64,000 nucleotides of DNA from Owenia fusiformis. Taxonomy: Eukaryota; Annelida; Polychaeta; Sabellida; Oweniidae. The DNA is taken from NCBI GenBank assembly GCA_903813345.2, contig CAIIXF020000010.1, positions 6,747,169 to 6,811,168 on the forward strand, in the 5' to 3' direction. Below the pieces are notes generated by a model. That model did not search any database and was not told the origin of the DNA. It saw only the letters and a list, made by a program, of their open reading frames with translations. Below, piece by piece: positions 1 through 12,600 of the stretch. Within the stretch, counting starts at the first letter, position 1, and each line of letters opens with the position of its first letter. Position numbers and translations under genes: made by a program.

Positions 1-468
1 GGGTTGTGACATATTGTGTTAATCTGACAGTTGGTTGTGTTTTGGTGGTTAAGTCAGGTTGCGCTATACTGGCTTTGGTGCTGGGTTATGCTCTATTGCG
101 TTCTGTGTATTTTGACACTGGGTTATGTTCTATTGTACTGTTGTTGTGTTTGGTTGTAATAGGTTAATGAACACTATTCAGCTATTCTGTTTTCAAACAC
201 TTAAATATTCCCAAAAGTATAATTTGACACTGAATTGGTTATTGTAAACCTAGAAATAACCTTTTCTGGCCTAAAGGATATTCTTCATTTTGAAATTGAT
301 GTCATGAAATTAACAAATGACACCTTGGGGATGAAAGGGCTAATATGTATTTTTGCACTCACCAAAAATACTTTTGGAGTTGTGATTCTGAAAGCTGACA
401 CTCCCAATGGTGTTTTGAAATCTTAGTGCAGATGAAGCCTTTTATTTGACCCTAGTTTTCACTACTAT
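1..468. other. No recognisable gene
   Basis: TG-rich, low-complexity sequence at the left edge. The only open frames are short and show no family resemblance. If copy C continues leftwards, this stretch lies inside its first intron. Confidence 0.5.
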
Positions 469-473
469 TAAAT

Positions 474-1374
474 CACGCGGTAGTATCTCTTCGGGACGTA
501 TCGAAACCACTCCGTCCCGAAAAACCGTTAATTTGAATTTAAAACCTACCCCAGTGTTTGAAAATCAAGGATTGTGAGTCTCACACTTCACCGTTTTTCT
601 TCAAACTTGTTCCGTACAAAGCTTCACAGAAATACCTTTCAGTCGATACATTGTTTTCGTGTACAAAGTACCTCGTTTTAGCGGCGTTTTGGTCCCCAGC
701 TGCGAGATAAAGCAAATTTTCATAACTTTCAACTGTAAGTCAAGTTATCTCGCCAGTCTTTTACCCATTCTCGCTCATAATTTCAGAATGGACTCCCATT
801 ACAACCTTTCATCGCTACGTTTTGATTTTTGGGCATCAAACGCAGCAGTTTCTAAATCATCCACAAATCTCTTAAAATTTGACTAATACGTCCCGTTAGA
901 ATGCAACTCTACGTGTATAGTGATAGACTCGGCGGGGCGTAGTGGAAGATGACGGGACGTATTGGTCAAATTTGAAGAGATGTGTGGATGATTTAGAAAC
1001 TGCTGCGTTTGATGCCCAAAAATCAAGACGTAGCGATGGAAGGTTGTAATGGGAGTCCATTCTGAAATTATGGGCGAGAATGGGTAAAAGACTGGCGAGA
1101 TAACTTAACTTACAGTTGAAAGTTATGAAAATTTGCTTTATCTCACAGCTGGGGACCAAAACGCCGCTAAAACGAGGTACTTTGTACACGAAAACAATGT
1201 ATCGACTGAAAGGTATTTCTGTGAAGCTTTGTACGGAACAAGTTTGAAGAAAAACGGTGAAGTGTGAGACTCACAATCCTTGATTTTCAAACACTGGGGT
1301 AGGTTTTAAATTCAAATTAACGGTTTTTCGGGACGGAGTGGTTTCGATACGTCCCGAAGAGATACTACCGCGTG
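474..1374. mobile_element. Fold-back DNA element with 5-bp target duplication
   Basis: Two arms of about 415 bases (474-889 and 955-1374) are near-perfect inverted copies around a 65-base loop. The ends read CACGCGGTAGTATCTC and its reverse complement. The element is flanked on both sides by TAAAT (469-473 and 1375-1379), a target-site duplication. Mirror-image open frames in the two arms encode the same short peptide and are by-products of the palindrome. No transposase is visible, so it is non-autonomous; the superfamily is not assigned. Confidence 0.85.
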
Positions 1375-1379
1375 TAAAT

Positions 1380-1880
1380 ACGGATTGAGATGCGTTTATA
1401 ATTACGTACTTCAAAAAACGAACTGCGAAACGAAAATTATCGAAATACGTATCCGTAAACGTAACGAGATACGGATGCGGATACGTTTTAGCTAATTCGT
1501 TTTGCGAAACCTCTCTAATCTATCAGATAATGTAAACTCCACAAATAACTCAAAAATTGCTCTACGACAACCTTACGACACCCCATGGGGGTGTCGTGGG
1601 TTTCACACGATAGCTATTGTCTTTCTACGACAGGTGTACAACATGGTAGTTTGTCGTAGGTTTACGACAAATTTCTGGAAACGGGATTTTTTTACTTGTC
1701 GTGAAAACACAATTGAAGTTACGATATCGTAAGTCTACGACATTTTTGGAAACGATCCCCTGGTTAGAACCGTTTTGGTAACAAAATGTCGGAACATCGA
1801 AGGTACGATTTTTCTCTTTTCCTTATTTCACACGTTGTAGGCAGAATTCCCACGACATTTTTTAACACAAACGTGTATCA
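1380..1880. repeat. Palindrome-rich repeat with TACGACA motifs
   Basis: The stretch has several copies of TACGACA/TGTCGTA, including a hairpin at about 1573-1602 centred on CCCATGGGGG. From about 1750 to 1880 it is the inverted counterpart of 25370-25480, so it is part of a dispersed family present on both sides of the cluster. No coding potential is seen. Confidence 0.55.
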
Positions 1881-3960
1881 TGTTATTTTCGGAAAAATTA
1901 ACATGGCTGAAACTCCCTAAATTACAAAAGGCCACAGCTTTGCTGCACATTATACATTATTATCTGAAATATACAAAAGTTAGGATAAATATAAATGTTT
2001 CTATTTTTTATATACTGTTTCAATTTGGTCATTTGATTGCTTATTTTTTAAATTCAAAGTAGTTCCTAACATTTAAAATTTTACTGTATTAAAGATAAAC
2101 AAGAATATGGCGGGAGGGTATGAAAATTGTCTAATCAAACCTAGGACCTTCTAGTCTAGATTATGATGCTCTACCACCTGAACTAAACAGTAAAAGATAC
2201 AATTCCGTTGAAAAGAAAACATGGACCGATATTGTTTTGTAAAGATAAATATGTCAAATCAATTTCCATTGCAATTCACAAAGTGCAATATACTTTATCA
2301 ATTGATATTTCAAAAATAACAGTCAATCATTTCTGTTTTATGATGATTTGAATAAAATTTGCTGATGTAAAGTAAAATTTTAAAAGAGGAGGGGTTATCC
2401 AAATATCAGGTCATATTAATGACTGCACTCAGTAATCTTCAGTCACGCTGACGAAGTTTTTCATGAAAGAGTATCTTTCTATTGTGGTTCTGAATTGAAT
2501 CGGTATAAGCAGATGTGTTTCCAAAAATGCAAAGAATGGGTATCGATATGGCGAACTTTTTGAACACACGTTTCTCTTAAACCAGTCATAAAATATTTCT
2601 GAAAATCTTACAAATTGTCAATTTAATGGCCATCTTTTGAATGGTAACAATATAATTTGAAATAGATATACATACTTTCATCTATATTGTTTTAAAAAAC
2701 ACATCAAACACTTGTTTTGTTCTTGGTATCATGTTTCCAGAGTGAAATGAAACATCTTTCCGAACCTCATTGGAACAAAACATGTTTAGGTCTCTCAATA
2801 TTGTAATTGTACAAAGGAAATTTTGGTTGATTTTAAAAAAGTATCTTGTTAATGAAATAAAATATTTTTCTTGATTTTTATCTATTTTGGGGGATTTTGT
2901 TTTAATTTTTTGAATACTTTTTTAAAATCAACCAAAAAATCCTTTGTATAACTTTAATATTAAGAGGTCTAAAAACATGTTGTATATGCTATTTTGTTCC
3001 AACAAGGTTCGGAAAGACATTTCATTTATTTCTCAAGAATTGGTAGAAAGGAGCAAAAACAATTGCACTAAAAAACAAAAAATGTTAACAAAAACAGTTA
3101 TATAAAATATTTCTAAATAATTTTCGCATTAAATTGTTGTCAATCAGTCAACATTACATAAAATACCATGTTTTTACAGAATGTTTTCAATGATTTGTTT
3201 AAGAGAAAAACATTGTTGAATTCAGTTCCTTTAAAGCAAATTTCGCAAAATATTGTTACAAAATTTGGTACATCTGACTATATAATGCTTTTTTATTCAA
3301 AAGGTAATGCTATTATTCTTATTTAACCTATCAAATGATTTTCATATATCCGAATAACCATTATATTTAGTTTTTGGCAAAGCAAATAATTATAGGGGTC
3401 CACACAAGGGTCAACTGTATTGACGATTTTTCATACTGGTATATGCCCTGCCAAGAGCAATGAATTGTGATTTTTCAGTGGAAACAACAAAACAAACACA
3501 TTATCATTATTTTATTTACTGTTTAACACATAGAATTGTGTTACACGTAGTATTTTTCAAAACATCACTAGATATGAAAAAGTTGTAAATAAAGTTGATC
3601 CTTGTGTGAGCCCTATAATTATTTACTTTGCCAAAAACGAAAATAATAGTAATTGTAATACTTACAAAACATTGAATAGGTAAAATAGGAATATTATTAT
3701 GAACAAATGTGACTTTTGCATTAAAATGGTGTTTTAAGGTCAGGAATATATAATTCTTCGCCATTATTGTTTTTAATAAAAATGACCACACACAAATAGA
3801 GTATCAAACATATCAATATCAAAGTTTCCTCCTATTTCGTATGCTCGCTGCTATTATTTGAAAAAAGTGATTTTTTCAAACTCAATTTTTTGATGGTTGA
3901 TCCTTGGGGCGAGCCGTTTAGCCCTTTCGTGTCACCTTTTTTACTGCAGACAAGTAAAAA
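1880..3960. repeat. Long fold-back repeat in intron 1 of copy C
   Basis: This AT-rich sequence folds on itself: about 2565-2860 pairs with about 2890-3215, and 3365-3410 pairs with 3595-3645. The whole block recurs almost unchanged at 31614-33700 in intron 1 of copy A, so it was present before that duplication. Part of it (about 3520-3960) also recurs inverted at 25490-25920. No transposase frame is visible. Confidence 0.7.
2139..2200 (-). repeat. tRNA-derived SINE-like segment
   Basis: Read on the minus strand, it contains TAGTTCAGGTGGTAGAGCA, a good match to a tRNA D-arm/A-box, followed about 35 bases on by GGTCCTAGGTTTGATT, a degenerate B-box/T-arm. The intervening arm does not give a clean cloverleaf, so this is read as a tRNA-derived retroposon head rather than a tRNA gene. 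The same segment recurs at about 31877-31940 in the duplicated block. Confidence 0.5.
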
Positions 3961-4138
3961 TGAATAGTCAATGAACCAATCTATAATGACTATGGGTCAC
4001 TTCATAGTAACCTACCTCTTATCGCATCCTACGACCCATTTAGATTGTCTAAAGTGGTCGTAGAATTCGATAAACCTACCTCAACATCAGTTTTTGGGAT
4101 TTTCTGGAGTTTTGGCGCACACTACTTCCCCATAAATG

Positions 4139-4309
4139 TGGGGTTGATCTTTCAAATCACCCGTATTGAAATCTTGAAGTTGAAAATGTTACAGTATTTG
4201 ACACAAAGCTGAATTTTGTCTAAATAACAACCAATCCATCTTATTTTTAACTACAAGATTTCAATTCACAAGTAGTTGTGTGATTTGAAAAATCAACCCC
4301 ACAAACCTA
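4139..4309. repeat. Fold-back element in intron 1 (copy C)
   Basis: The ends GGGGTTGATCTTTCAAATCA and its inverted form pair across a short spacer. Equivalent elements occur at the same intronic position in copy A (about 33893-34062) and copy B (about 55626-55808). The insertion therefore predates the divergence of the three gene copies. Confidence 0.6.
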
Positions 4310-4343
4310 GACCCATGTGAAAAAAATAAAAAACACAACTTAC

Positions 4344-4435
4344 CAAGGTGCGAAAAACTCAACGAGAATGATGTCTTCATTATCAACAACCGAATCAAAG
4401 TTACTATCAGTTAGATCTATAACATCACTGGACAT
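4344..4435 (-). CDS. PDIA3: PDIA3-like copy C, first coding exon, lacking signal peptide
   Basis: Exon 1 of a third tandem PDIA3-like gene; the remaining exons would lie left of the window. It encodes 30 residues starting [20 protein letters not shown] and ending in ...LVEFFAP, with the W codon split across the intron (phase 2). The donor GTAAGTTG at 4343-4336 is intact. Compared with copy B, 14 codons after the start are missing in frame. These are exactly the hydrophobic signal peptide, so the product as read would not enter the ER. The upstream sequence is shared with copies A and B, including the ERSE-II motif. Copy C may be a degenerating duplicate, or it may use another first exon. Confidence 0.75.
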
Positions 4436-4515
4436 TTTCCTTGAGGTCCAGGCAAAGTGAAAAGCTTGTGAGAAAAATGGCTACAACGTGTACATGTGAA
4501 CGGTGTCGTGATCTG

Positions 4516-4526
4516 ATTGGTCCACG
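4516..4526 (+). promoter_or_regulatory. ERSE-II motif upstream of copy C
   Basis: The sequence ATTGGTCCACG matches the ER stress response element II consensus ATTGG-N-CCACG exactly. In mammals NF-Y and ATF6/XBP1 bind this element. It lies about 80 bases upstream of the copy C start codon. The same motif sits at the same place in copies A and B. Confidence 0.75.
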
Positions 4527-4639
4527 CAGCAGGAATTCCACGTAATTTCAATTGTTCTTTCGTGCCAAATCGCGTAGTAATCTATGGTGATCAGTCCATC
4601 GATTTTTGACGCGAAATTTATCCCGAGTCAACCAAGGGC

Positions 4640-5830
4640 GTTACAATACCCGGGAATTTATCGGTTCGTGCAGTACTTGTTTGTGATAGCGCCCTCTGTA
4701 GGTCACTGTGCTCATAGCCTACAGTAATACGGGGTAGGATATCGGGAATTCGGTCAGTTTCTATCCGTCGATTTCGCTATGAATTGAAGCAAGTGTGACC
4801 ACTTTATCCACTTAAACAATTTGATAATTGATTAAATCTTTAAACAAAATCGATAAACACGTTATACACTTCCTATCTCCTTAGAAATTAGCATGTATTT
4901 ATGGATTGTGTTTTCGAACAAGGCACGACCCAGACCAATAGGGAAATCCTTATGCTAATTAGTATGACGTCATATTTTCCTGGGGAATCCTAGATTTCAA
5001 AGCCTCAGTCTGTTATTGTGTCAAATGTAAACGCTCTTTTGCAGACAGAAAATTGACAGATTAGCTTTTAACTTTCAGCTTTGATGTTTAAATATTCTGT
5101 ATTTCTACCGGACTTCTTGCTGAATATCATATAATGTTATAACTTGATTTGGACCATTGCCTGATTGATCATTCTGAAATTTTGATTGTGATTCATGATT
5201 GATTGGCAAGAAAAATAATTCCTATTGTTTTCCAGCGAAGTCAAAATGTTACAGCATGAGTTATAACATGTATAATGTCGAGTTTGCATCATGTTAAATT
5301 CTGCTAGTGATTAGAAGTCCATGCACAAGCATACACATAAAAGAGACAAACACACCCAGGCTCCAGGCCGTGGATGGAAATATAAAACTATTTAAGGCAC
5401 AAACTGGTATTAATAGACCGATATGTAGTGTCTGCCATGTATTGAAGGTAAACCAATCTGCATTATTAATGTTTCTTCTATCAATACATGGATTGTGCAA
5501 TAGAAAAGCAATGGCACAATCAAAAATGTGCATATCAATCGTGAATATCTCTCGGTTCAAAGCTTATTTCCAACAGAATCTTGTCAAAATATGTGTCTGA
5601 GTAACAGTTATACATTATAAGATCGCAAACTCTTACCAATTATCAGCCGAATGGCTCATTTTCAACGAAATGTCCTTAAGACAACAGCCCTGGGTCGCGC
5701 CTGAGACCAAAAACTAGTCAAATAGCCCTCCCCTATTTATATTGGATAATCACATTTATGCGTGCGCGCGCAGCTCATCCACTGAACGAAACGCCACTTC
5801 CTGCTGAAATCACCGGGTATTGATCTTTCC
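4640..5830. other. Copy C upstream stretch without recognised gene
   Basis: This stretch is absent from the matching position in copy A: copy A goes straight from CGAGTCAACC to ACCTGTTTTAAACTTATTG near 36194. It is either an insertion in C or a deletion in A. Overlapping open frames near 5294-5600 on both strands show no family similarity that I recognise. Confidence 0.4.
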
Positions 5831-5890
5831 CTTGAGTCAACCACCTGTTTTAAACTTATTGTAACTATTTCATTTTTTACTGGAGATATA

Positions 5891-6533
5891 CAGGGTGTCC
5901 CGAAAGTATGGGGCCCCCCTAGGCAGACATATTCCAGTGTCCTCATAGTATGTGTCATATATCATTTTAAAGCTTATCCAAAGTTACATTGATTTGCCAA
6001 GTATCATGGTTTAACTCCCAAATGGGAAAAAGTTACAGACATTTTAAAAATTAGTGTTTTGTCAAAATAAAGTTCAATTTTACACCACATTACTAGTCAA
6101 TGTGTCCCCCTTTGGCCATGTTAACAGCAGTAATTAGTGTCAGATACGACCTTAAAAGCCCTTCAAATAGGGGTGTGGAATTTTATAACCCTCTTAAAAC
6201 CTGTTAAGGGACTTTAGAAGAGTTTCTTTAGAGTTTCTACCCTCACCGTTCTCTTTTTCCAACTCAATATCCTTCCGACCCGAAAAAAATTGCTGGTGTA
6301 AAGAAGGCCCGGGAGGACACATTGACTAGTGATTTGGTGTAAAATTGAACTTAATTTTGACCAAACACTAAATTTTGAAATACCTGTAATTTTTCCATAT
6401 TTGAGAGTTGAACCATGATACTTGGCGAATCAATGTAACTTTGGATAAGCTTTAAAATGATATATGACACATACTATCACGACACTGGTATATGTCCACC
6501 TAGGGGGGGGGGGCATACTTTCGGGACACCCTG
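5891..6533. mobile_element. Mariner/Tc1-type MITE
   Basis: The terminal inverted repeats begin CAGGGTGTCCCGAAAGTATG and extend about 50 bases. The element is flanked by TA on both sides (5889-5890 and 6534-6535). Copy A has the empty site at about 36243, which proves it inserted after the C/A duplication or was lost from A. It is 643 bases long with no transposase. A TA target and CAGGG ends are typical of the IS630-Tc1-mariner superfamily. Confidence 0.85.
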
Positions 6534-6559
6534 TATTACAATAATATGAGAAGATAGAT

Positions 6560-7340
6560 AAATACTAGCTCTTTTCAATGCTATCAATTTTGCTACGAGG
6601 GTATAAGAAATAGGTAGTAAAAATCTACGGTGAGTAAATATGACTTTTTGTAAAAGTTAACCAAAAATCTACAAAACTCACGAATGTCGGAAGACGTGTT
6701 CCCTCTCGAATCCCCAACTTCTGATTTCATATTCATAGAAAGCGGATCAAGATCTAAAAAATGGTATATAATGCTTCAAAAATGGCCTGGCAAGACAAAT
6801 TTGTACCTCGGTTTTGTGCCGTCGACTGAATTTCATGGACTAGTTTTAAAAAAAGACGTCATATTTCTGATTTATAACAAATGCGTATTTTGCGTTGAAA
6901 CACAAGAAACTAAGTTAATATGATAATGATGTTGTTATTGCGTAATGTTCCGATCCATATATCAATAGAAAGCTACTCGATAGCTTGTTTTAATAGCGCA
7001 TTTATTGTTACTTGAATATGAGAAAAGGGTAATTAAAATCAACGCTTAGTAAACATGTCTTTTTGTAAAACTTAACCAAAAAACGAACAAGACTCATGAA
7101 TGTCGGAAGACGTGTTCCCTCTCGAATCCCCAACTTCTGATTTCATATTCAAATAAAGCGGATCGAGATCTAAAAAATGGTACATAATACTTTAAAAATG
7201 GCCTGCCAAGACAGATTTGTACCCCGGTTTCGTGCCGTCGACTGGAATATAGCAATACTGGCAATCTTAAGAAAAAGACGTCATATTCTTAATTAACTAT
7301 ACCAATGCGTATTTTACGTGCAACCAACCGAATCTACAGT
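6560..7340. repeat. Degenerate tandem duplication, shared with copy A flank
   Basis: Two related segments lie about 414 bases apart. Each contains ATGTCGGAAGACGTGTTCCC followed by similar sequence (from 6684 and from 7099). The same pair recurs upstream of copy A at about 36397 and 37686. The first segment has a 79-codon open frame (6684-6923) and its counterpart in copy A is 65 codons. The frames diverge quickly and I recognise no family. Confidence 0.5.
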
Positions 7341-7389
7341 AAGTCCAAATAATAAAAAATGTGAAAATGTCCCTACCTAACTTCAACCT

Positions 7390-7730
7390 GTGGTGATACA
7401 CCAAAAAGGAGTGTACGAGAATAACCCCAGGACAACTGCAGACCTCAAAAAGCAGATCATCCATGTCATTCGGGCCGTACCTGCTGAAAAATGTAGTCAG
7501 ATCATTGACAACCTGTTCAGATTTGCCAAAAGCGCGATGGTGGCCACACTGGGGCATCTTGTTCAAAGTGCTGTACCACTGTGACTATGACTATCAATCT
7601 GATGGTCATGAAATATAGTTAACTGGTAGGAAATTGAATATTGTACATATGTGTCAAATTTCAGGGAATAATTACCCAAAATGACAAAGATATGAGGAAA
7701 ATTCAGGGTTTCCATTTTTTGACCACCCTG
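7390..7730 (+). pseudogene. Mariner-like transposase C-terminal remnant with right terminus
   Basis: An open frame ending at 7584 encodes NNPRTTADLKKQIIHVIRAV and then ...AEKCSQIIDNLFRFAKS...GHL. This is the layout of the C-terminal helical part of IS630/Tc1/mariner transposases (a TxxDLKxxI helix, then a cluster ending in GGHL-like residues). The catalytic DDE/D core is not present. Downstream, at 7717-7730, lies TTTTGACCACCCTG followed by TA, a plausible right inverted-repeat end. This is a 5'-truncated, dead element. Confidence 0.65.
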
Positions 7731-7944
7731 TACTTCAACTCGTTCCTTTGCTTTCAGGTGTCATCACCTATCAATTCATATCAGGAATAAAAGACTCCAG
7801 TGATGGTTGGACACTAAGACAACATACAAACCTTCAAATTGATACAGTTATCTTCCTCCCAGTTGCTGCGTTGGACACAGAAAATGTCAAAGCAATGGAG
7901 CACATCAAAACAAACTTTTAATAAGACATGATAGGATTATTTTC

Positions 7945-9609
7945 CAAATAGTCTTTGAACAAAGTCCACCTAAATTCCGAAGAACCTATCGACGGTTTAA
8001 GATAAAATGAATGTAGTATTGCTTTAGTTTTAGAGGAATAGTTACATGGGTCTGGTGGCAATATCCCAAAACTTTCCAAATGTAGACTATTTACCATTTC
8101 TAGCTAATTTGAATGGATCAACTGGCGCTGTTGTCATGGTCATAAACATAATATTTTCAACTATTGTTATTAGAAATCCACTGGTAACATGCGCTATTTT
8201 TCGATTTATTTACTTAGAATGGACATACTCGTACATTGTTTTATATATATTTTGCTAAAGAAATATGATTTCAATGTGTAAAATTGTAAAGAAATATTCA
8301 TCAAATTGTACATTTTTTATGGGTCATCTATTCACCAAAGTTGTAAATAAACATAACAAACAAACTAACCAATGTTTATATTTTTAAGAGGAATTATCCT
8401 CCCTTTATTTATGAAAACACTCTAGTTAAGTATACGTTTCAGTAATACCACAATAATAGTGTTATGTGACACTATTGAACTTCAAGTAAAATGTGACATC
8501 ATGGTTAAGTGTGACATCACATAGAACTTTAAAACTCCACATGTTTGATCCACTTTCTCTCAAACAATACTTTACTTGATGATGTTGATTTTTATGTTAC
8601 CCTCATATAGATCAGATAGTTTCCCACTTAAGTGCTCTTTGTAAAAGAGAACGTCAATCCCTATACCAAAAGTGGGCCCACAGTCTTTTCATTTTATAGG
8701 TCTGATTTTGAAAGATCTTTTTAGTAGAAATCCCAATATGCTTTTCAAAGTTGAAACTGAAATCTACGATTCAACATGTTCAAATAAGTGCCCTGGGCTA
8801 AATACCAAGAACTCACATGAGAAAAAAGATCATGAACGTACTTAAGTTACACTGTTGTACAATGAAGTGCAGTCCTATATATTACAATATACTGACGTGC
8901 AGGCTACAGAAAAACCATGTCTGAATACCAGTAATGAGCATTTATTGATCAATATCTGATATCTGAATTGCGTACAATAAAATAAAAAAAGATGATTGAC
9001 AGATGAGTTGTGCATGAGTGTTATGACTTCCATTATTCTGGTTTACCTATGATATGACTGATGACCATGACCGGACTAGGTACATACACGGACAACTACA
9101 ACATGATGAAAAGAATTACTTCCACATATAAGTAAAAATAATACATGGCCCATTGGACATTTGGCAATATGCAATTGTTCAACAATTTATCAAATTGACT
9201 ATCATTTAGTAAAATAAAATCAATGTTTTTAACAACTGATTTAATGAAAGAAATCGGAGACGATTGTGATATTTGAGAAAAGATATCTACGATTATGCTG
9301 AATACAAGTATGAATAATACTTTCTTGTTCTCAGAAATTTTTTTGTAAATTAAAATGGTAGTTTCTGGGAACAGAAAAAATCTCCATACTTCAGGATGGT
9401 GATAAGATAGCTATTTATGGATAGCTCATATACTGTTATAATTAAACTACAGCTTTATATCTACATCTGCAAATCACAGATGTTGATTTAAAATTGCAGT
9501 CAATACATCTACATCTGCTCTGTCCTTAAATGTTCTAAAACTTCAGGAATGGTACAAGTGAGATTAATATTGGTTCGAATTTCAATTAAATATCTAATTT
9601 TGAGTTTTT
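7945..9609 (-). other. 3' flank and probable 3' UTR of copy A, shared with copy B
   Basis: This sequence aligns along its whole length with 43750-45732 downstream of copy B (for example AATTCCGAAGAACCTAT at both left ends). It marks the downstream edge of the A/B segmental duplication. The stretch next to the stop codon is probably 3' UTR on the minus strand. Candidate poly(A) signals read on the minus strand occur near 8941 (AATAAA) and 9240 (ATTAAA), but I cannot choose between them. Confidence 0.55.
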
Positions 9610-12600
9610 TTATAATTCGGCCTTCTTTGCTTTTCCCTTTCTAGTAAATCCACTTAGTTCCTCTGTTGCTTCCGCTGCAAGATATTTGACAAAATCATCA
9701 ACTTCACGTCCACCATTGTATTGTTTTGGGTTCTGTTTGTTTCCTTTGGGAGCAAAGTAGATAGTTGGGAATCTGGAATAACAAGGACAATTTTTCATGA
9801 CTTCTCATTTTCAACTGGGTGCAAATGGATTTTCAGGTGGGTGCAAGCCTATTTTCAAAATCTCTGGTTGGTGCTGCGTGGGTAGATCACTGCGATTAAT
9901 ACCATAGCCTTTTCACATATAAAGTACAAATAGACAATGTACTCGTACTTGCAAATGCTCTCAGTCTTATATAAAATATATAAAATGAAAATTGAAATAA
10001 TTATTATTATTATTATTATTAATGTTTTTATTATTCTTAAATTGAAATAATTCCTACAAGTACAAGACAATTCCTTACCCTTTGACATTATACTGTGGAG
10101 GTACATCATTGGCTGTGGCATCCATCTTGGCAATTACAATATTCTTCTCATTGGCCATCTACAATAAGACAACAAACAATTGAAATAATGTAATCAAGGT
10201 TTTTTCAAGGATATATGCTAACATCTCACAAACACAAGGTATAGGGGTCCAAAAAACCCAAGGTTTATATTTTTACATCTCATATTTTTAGATTCAGGCA
10301 CCTCCAATAAACTGATCATGACACATATAAGAACCCATCAATGCTATTTAGTATTTACAATGTACTCAAACATATATCATGAAATAGTTGTTTTTGTTTG
10401 CTTATATGGGTGTGTCCTCTGCAATTATAACTTGAGTTTAATGTTGATTTGTCGGATGTAATGTTCCTTTTTACAACTTGTATATAGATTTTAGAGTCAT
10501 ATGGACTTGAAATTAATGGCCCTTTATGGCTTTATTTTGGTCCCTTTCAGATATTTTCAGATAAATATCAACACTGTACCTTTTCAGCCAGCTCATTGTA
10601 TTTTGGTTCCAGACTCATACAATGTCCACACCATGGTGCATAAAATTCAATTAGGACATCCTTTGTCTCATCATCTACAAGGTCTGCAAAGTTCTTGCCT
10701 ACTACAACCTGAAAGTCAACATTGTAAACTGCACATACTTTTAAGGCTCTGATGATCTACTGAATAATTTGGATTAAAATCACATAGAATGCACAGGACT
10801 CTCAAGATCCAGAAAAATACAAAAAGTGAGACAAAAAGTGAAAAATCTTTTTGGAAACCTTTCAGAGAATCAAATATTTATAATTGGGAGTTTCTATTCA
10901 TCTATTTTATTAAAATCTTGGATATTATTGGTTTTCCTTTAGTTTTGGTTCAGCAAACATGGTCATTGTGATATAGGGACATTGTTCAAAAGAACGAGTT
11001 GTGGAAGCATAAATTTAGTTTCATTAGAACCGGGGGTAAATGATGATTCCGATTTTTGGGGTCTTGGGAACATAAATCTCATGATGTATTTTTCACCCAG
11101 TGTAGGGATTAAATCCAGTGACTTAAAAGATGGCATCCCTCACTTCTCTAGTTTCAATATGGGGTGAAGGGTAATTAATTAATCCACAAATGTTGATAAT
11201 AAGACACCATCTCATAGCCAAACTTAAAGTTCACCTACCTTAACTGCATTTTCGGAGTTCTCTGGGATAGGCTCAGATTTTATATATGGTTCAAGTTTGT
11301 TGTCTAAGAAGTCATTTACAAACTTTTCAAATGTGTCAATGCTGCAAAGAAAACATGAAATGAATTAGAGGTCTCCTTGTGTTCATGAGAATTAAAGTTT
11401 AGGTAGTTTCCAACTTTTAAACTTTTTTTAATTAAAATGTAATTTTAACATTTTAATGAAAATATATTTGCTCTCTCATAATATTCAATAAAAATCTACA
11501 TAAAAATCTGAAATAATACTAACTATCTCATTAATTATTGGTAATTTTAATCAAGAAAATTACATGAATTATTTAATGTTTCTGCAACTGAATAAAGACA
11601 TCTGCAGAAAACCCTCAGACCAACATAAAATCAAAGGAAAACAGAAAATTGTGGAAAGCACCCACAATTAGGAAAAGATCGGATTCATGATCATACAGGG
11701 TGTTCAAAAAAACGCAACCCAAAGAAATCGCTATATCTTGGAAAATACTAGTCCAATTGTGTTCATTTTTTCAGGAAGGAAAGAAGAGACTGTGTATGTA
11801 TAGCTCATGTTGTTAGTTAGTTGTAAAACATGATGCCTTGGACAAATGCTCAAAAGACATTAGTTTTGGAAAGATACGAAAAACGCAGTCAGAGAATACT
11901 GCCACAGCAATAAAACCAAATAACTTTCTAACCATAGTGTTTTGGCTATTCAAATTTGGCACAAATCATCTTCATTCAATGTATGATAAATCTGTAGAGT
12001 GAAATCAAAATCACTCCAGGGACTTTACAGTTTTGGTTGAAATGCTTTCAAAACCCAGTCAAACACCCTGGTTCAGCCAGACTTAAGAAGGCATTTTGAC
12101 CATGACTGTAAAGTCCCTGGAGTGATATTAATGAAACTCCCCAAATTCACTACACATTATATGAAGATAATTTGTGGTGAATCTGAAGTGCCAAAACACC
12201 ATGGTTAGAAAGTTATTAGGGTTTATTGCTCTGGCAGTCACCTCTGGTTGCGTTTTTCGTATCTTTCCAATACTAATGTCTTTTGAGAAGGTGTCCAAGG
12301 CATCATGTTTTACAACTAACTTACAGCAGGAGCTATACACACATAGTCTCTTCTTTCATTCCTGAAAAAATGAACACAATTGGATAAGTATTTTCCAAGA
12401 TAAAGCAATTTCTTTGGGTTGCGTTTTTTTTAACACCCTGTACCTGAGATGATCAGTCATGATGAATTTTTGACCTTTGGTGTTCCATGCTCCTACAACA
12501 GGAGCGTTTTTGACATCTAGAGATAAATCAACAATCTCTTGTGAAAACTCAGTTGCACTTGAGACAGCGAAGAAGACCTTTGCTCCACCTTCTGTGATCT

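Noticed and set aside
659-1189. Two near-identical peptides on opposite strands
   Set aside because: They arise from the two arms of one palindromic element and are not independent genes.
2139-2200. A second tRNA gene
   Set aside because: A-box and B-box words are present, but the anticodon and acceptor stems do not pair, and the segment is part of a duplicated repeat.
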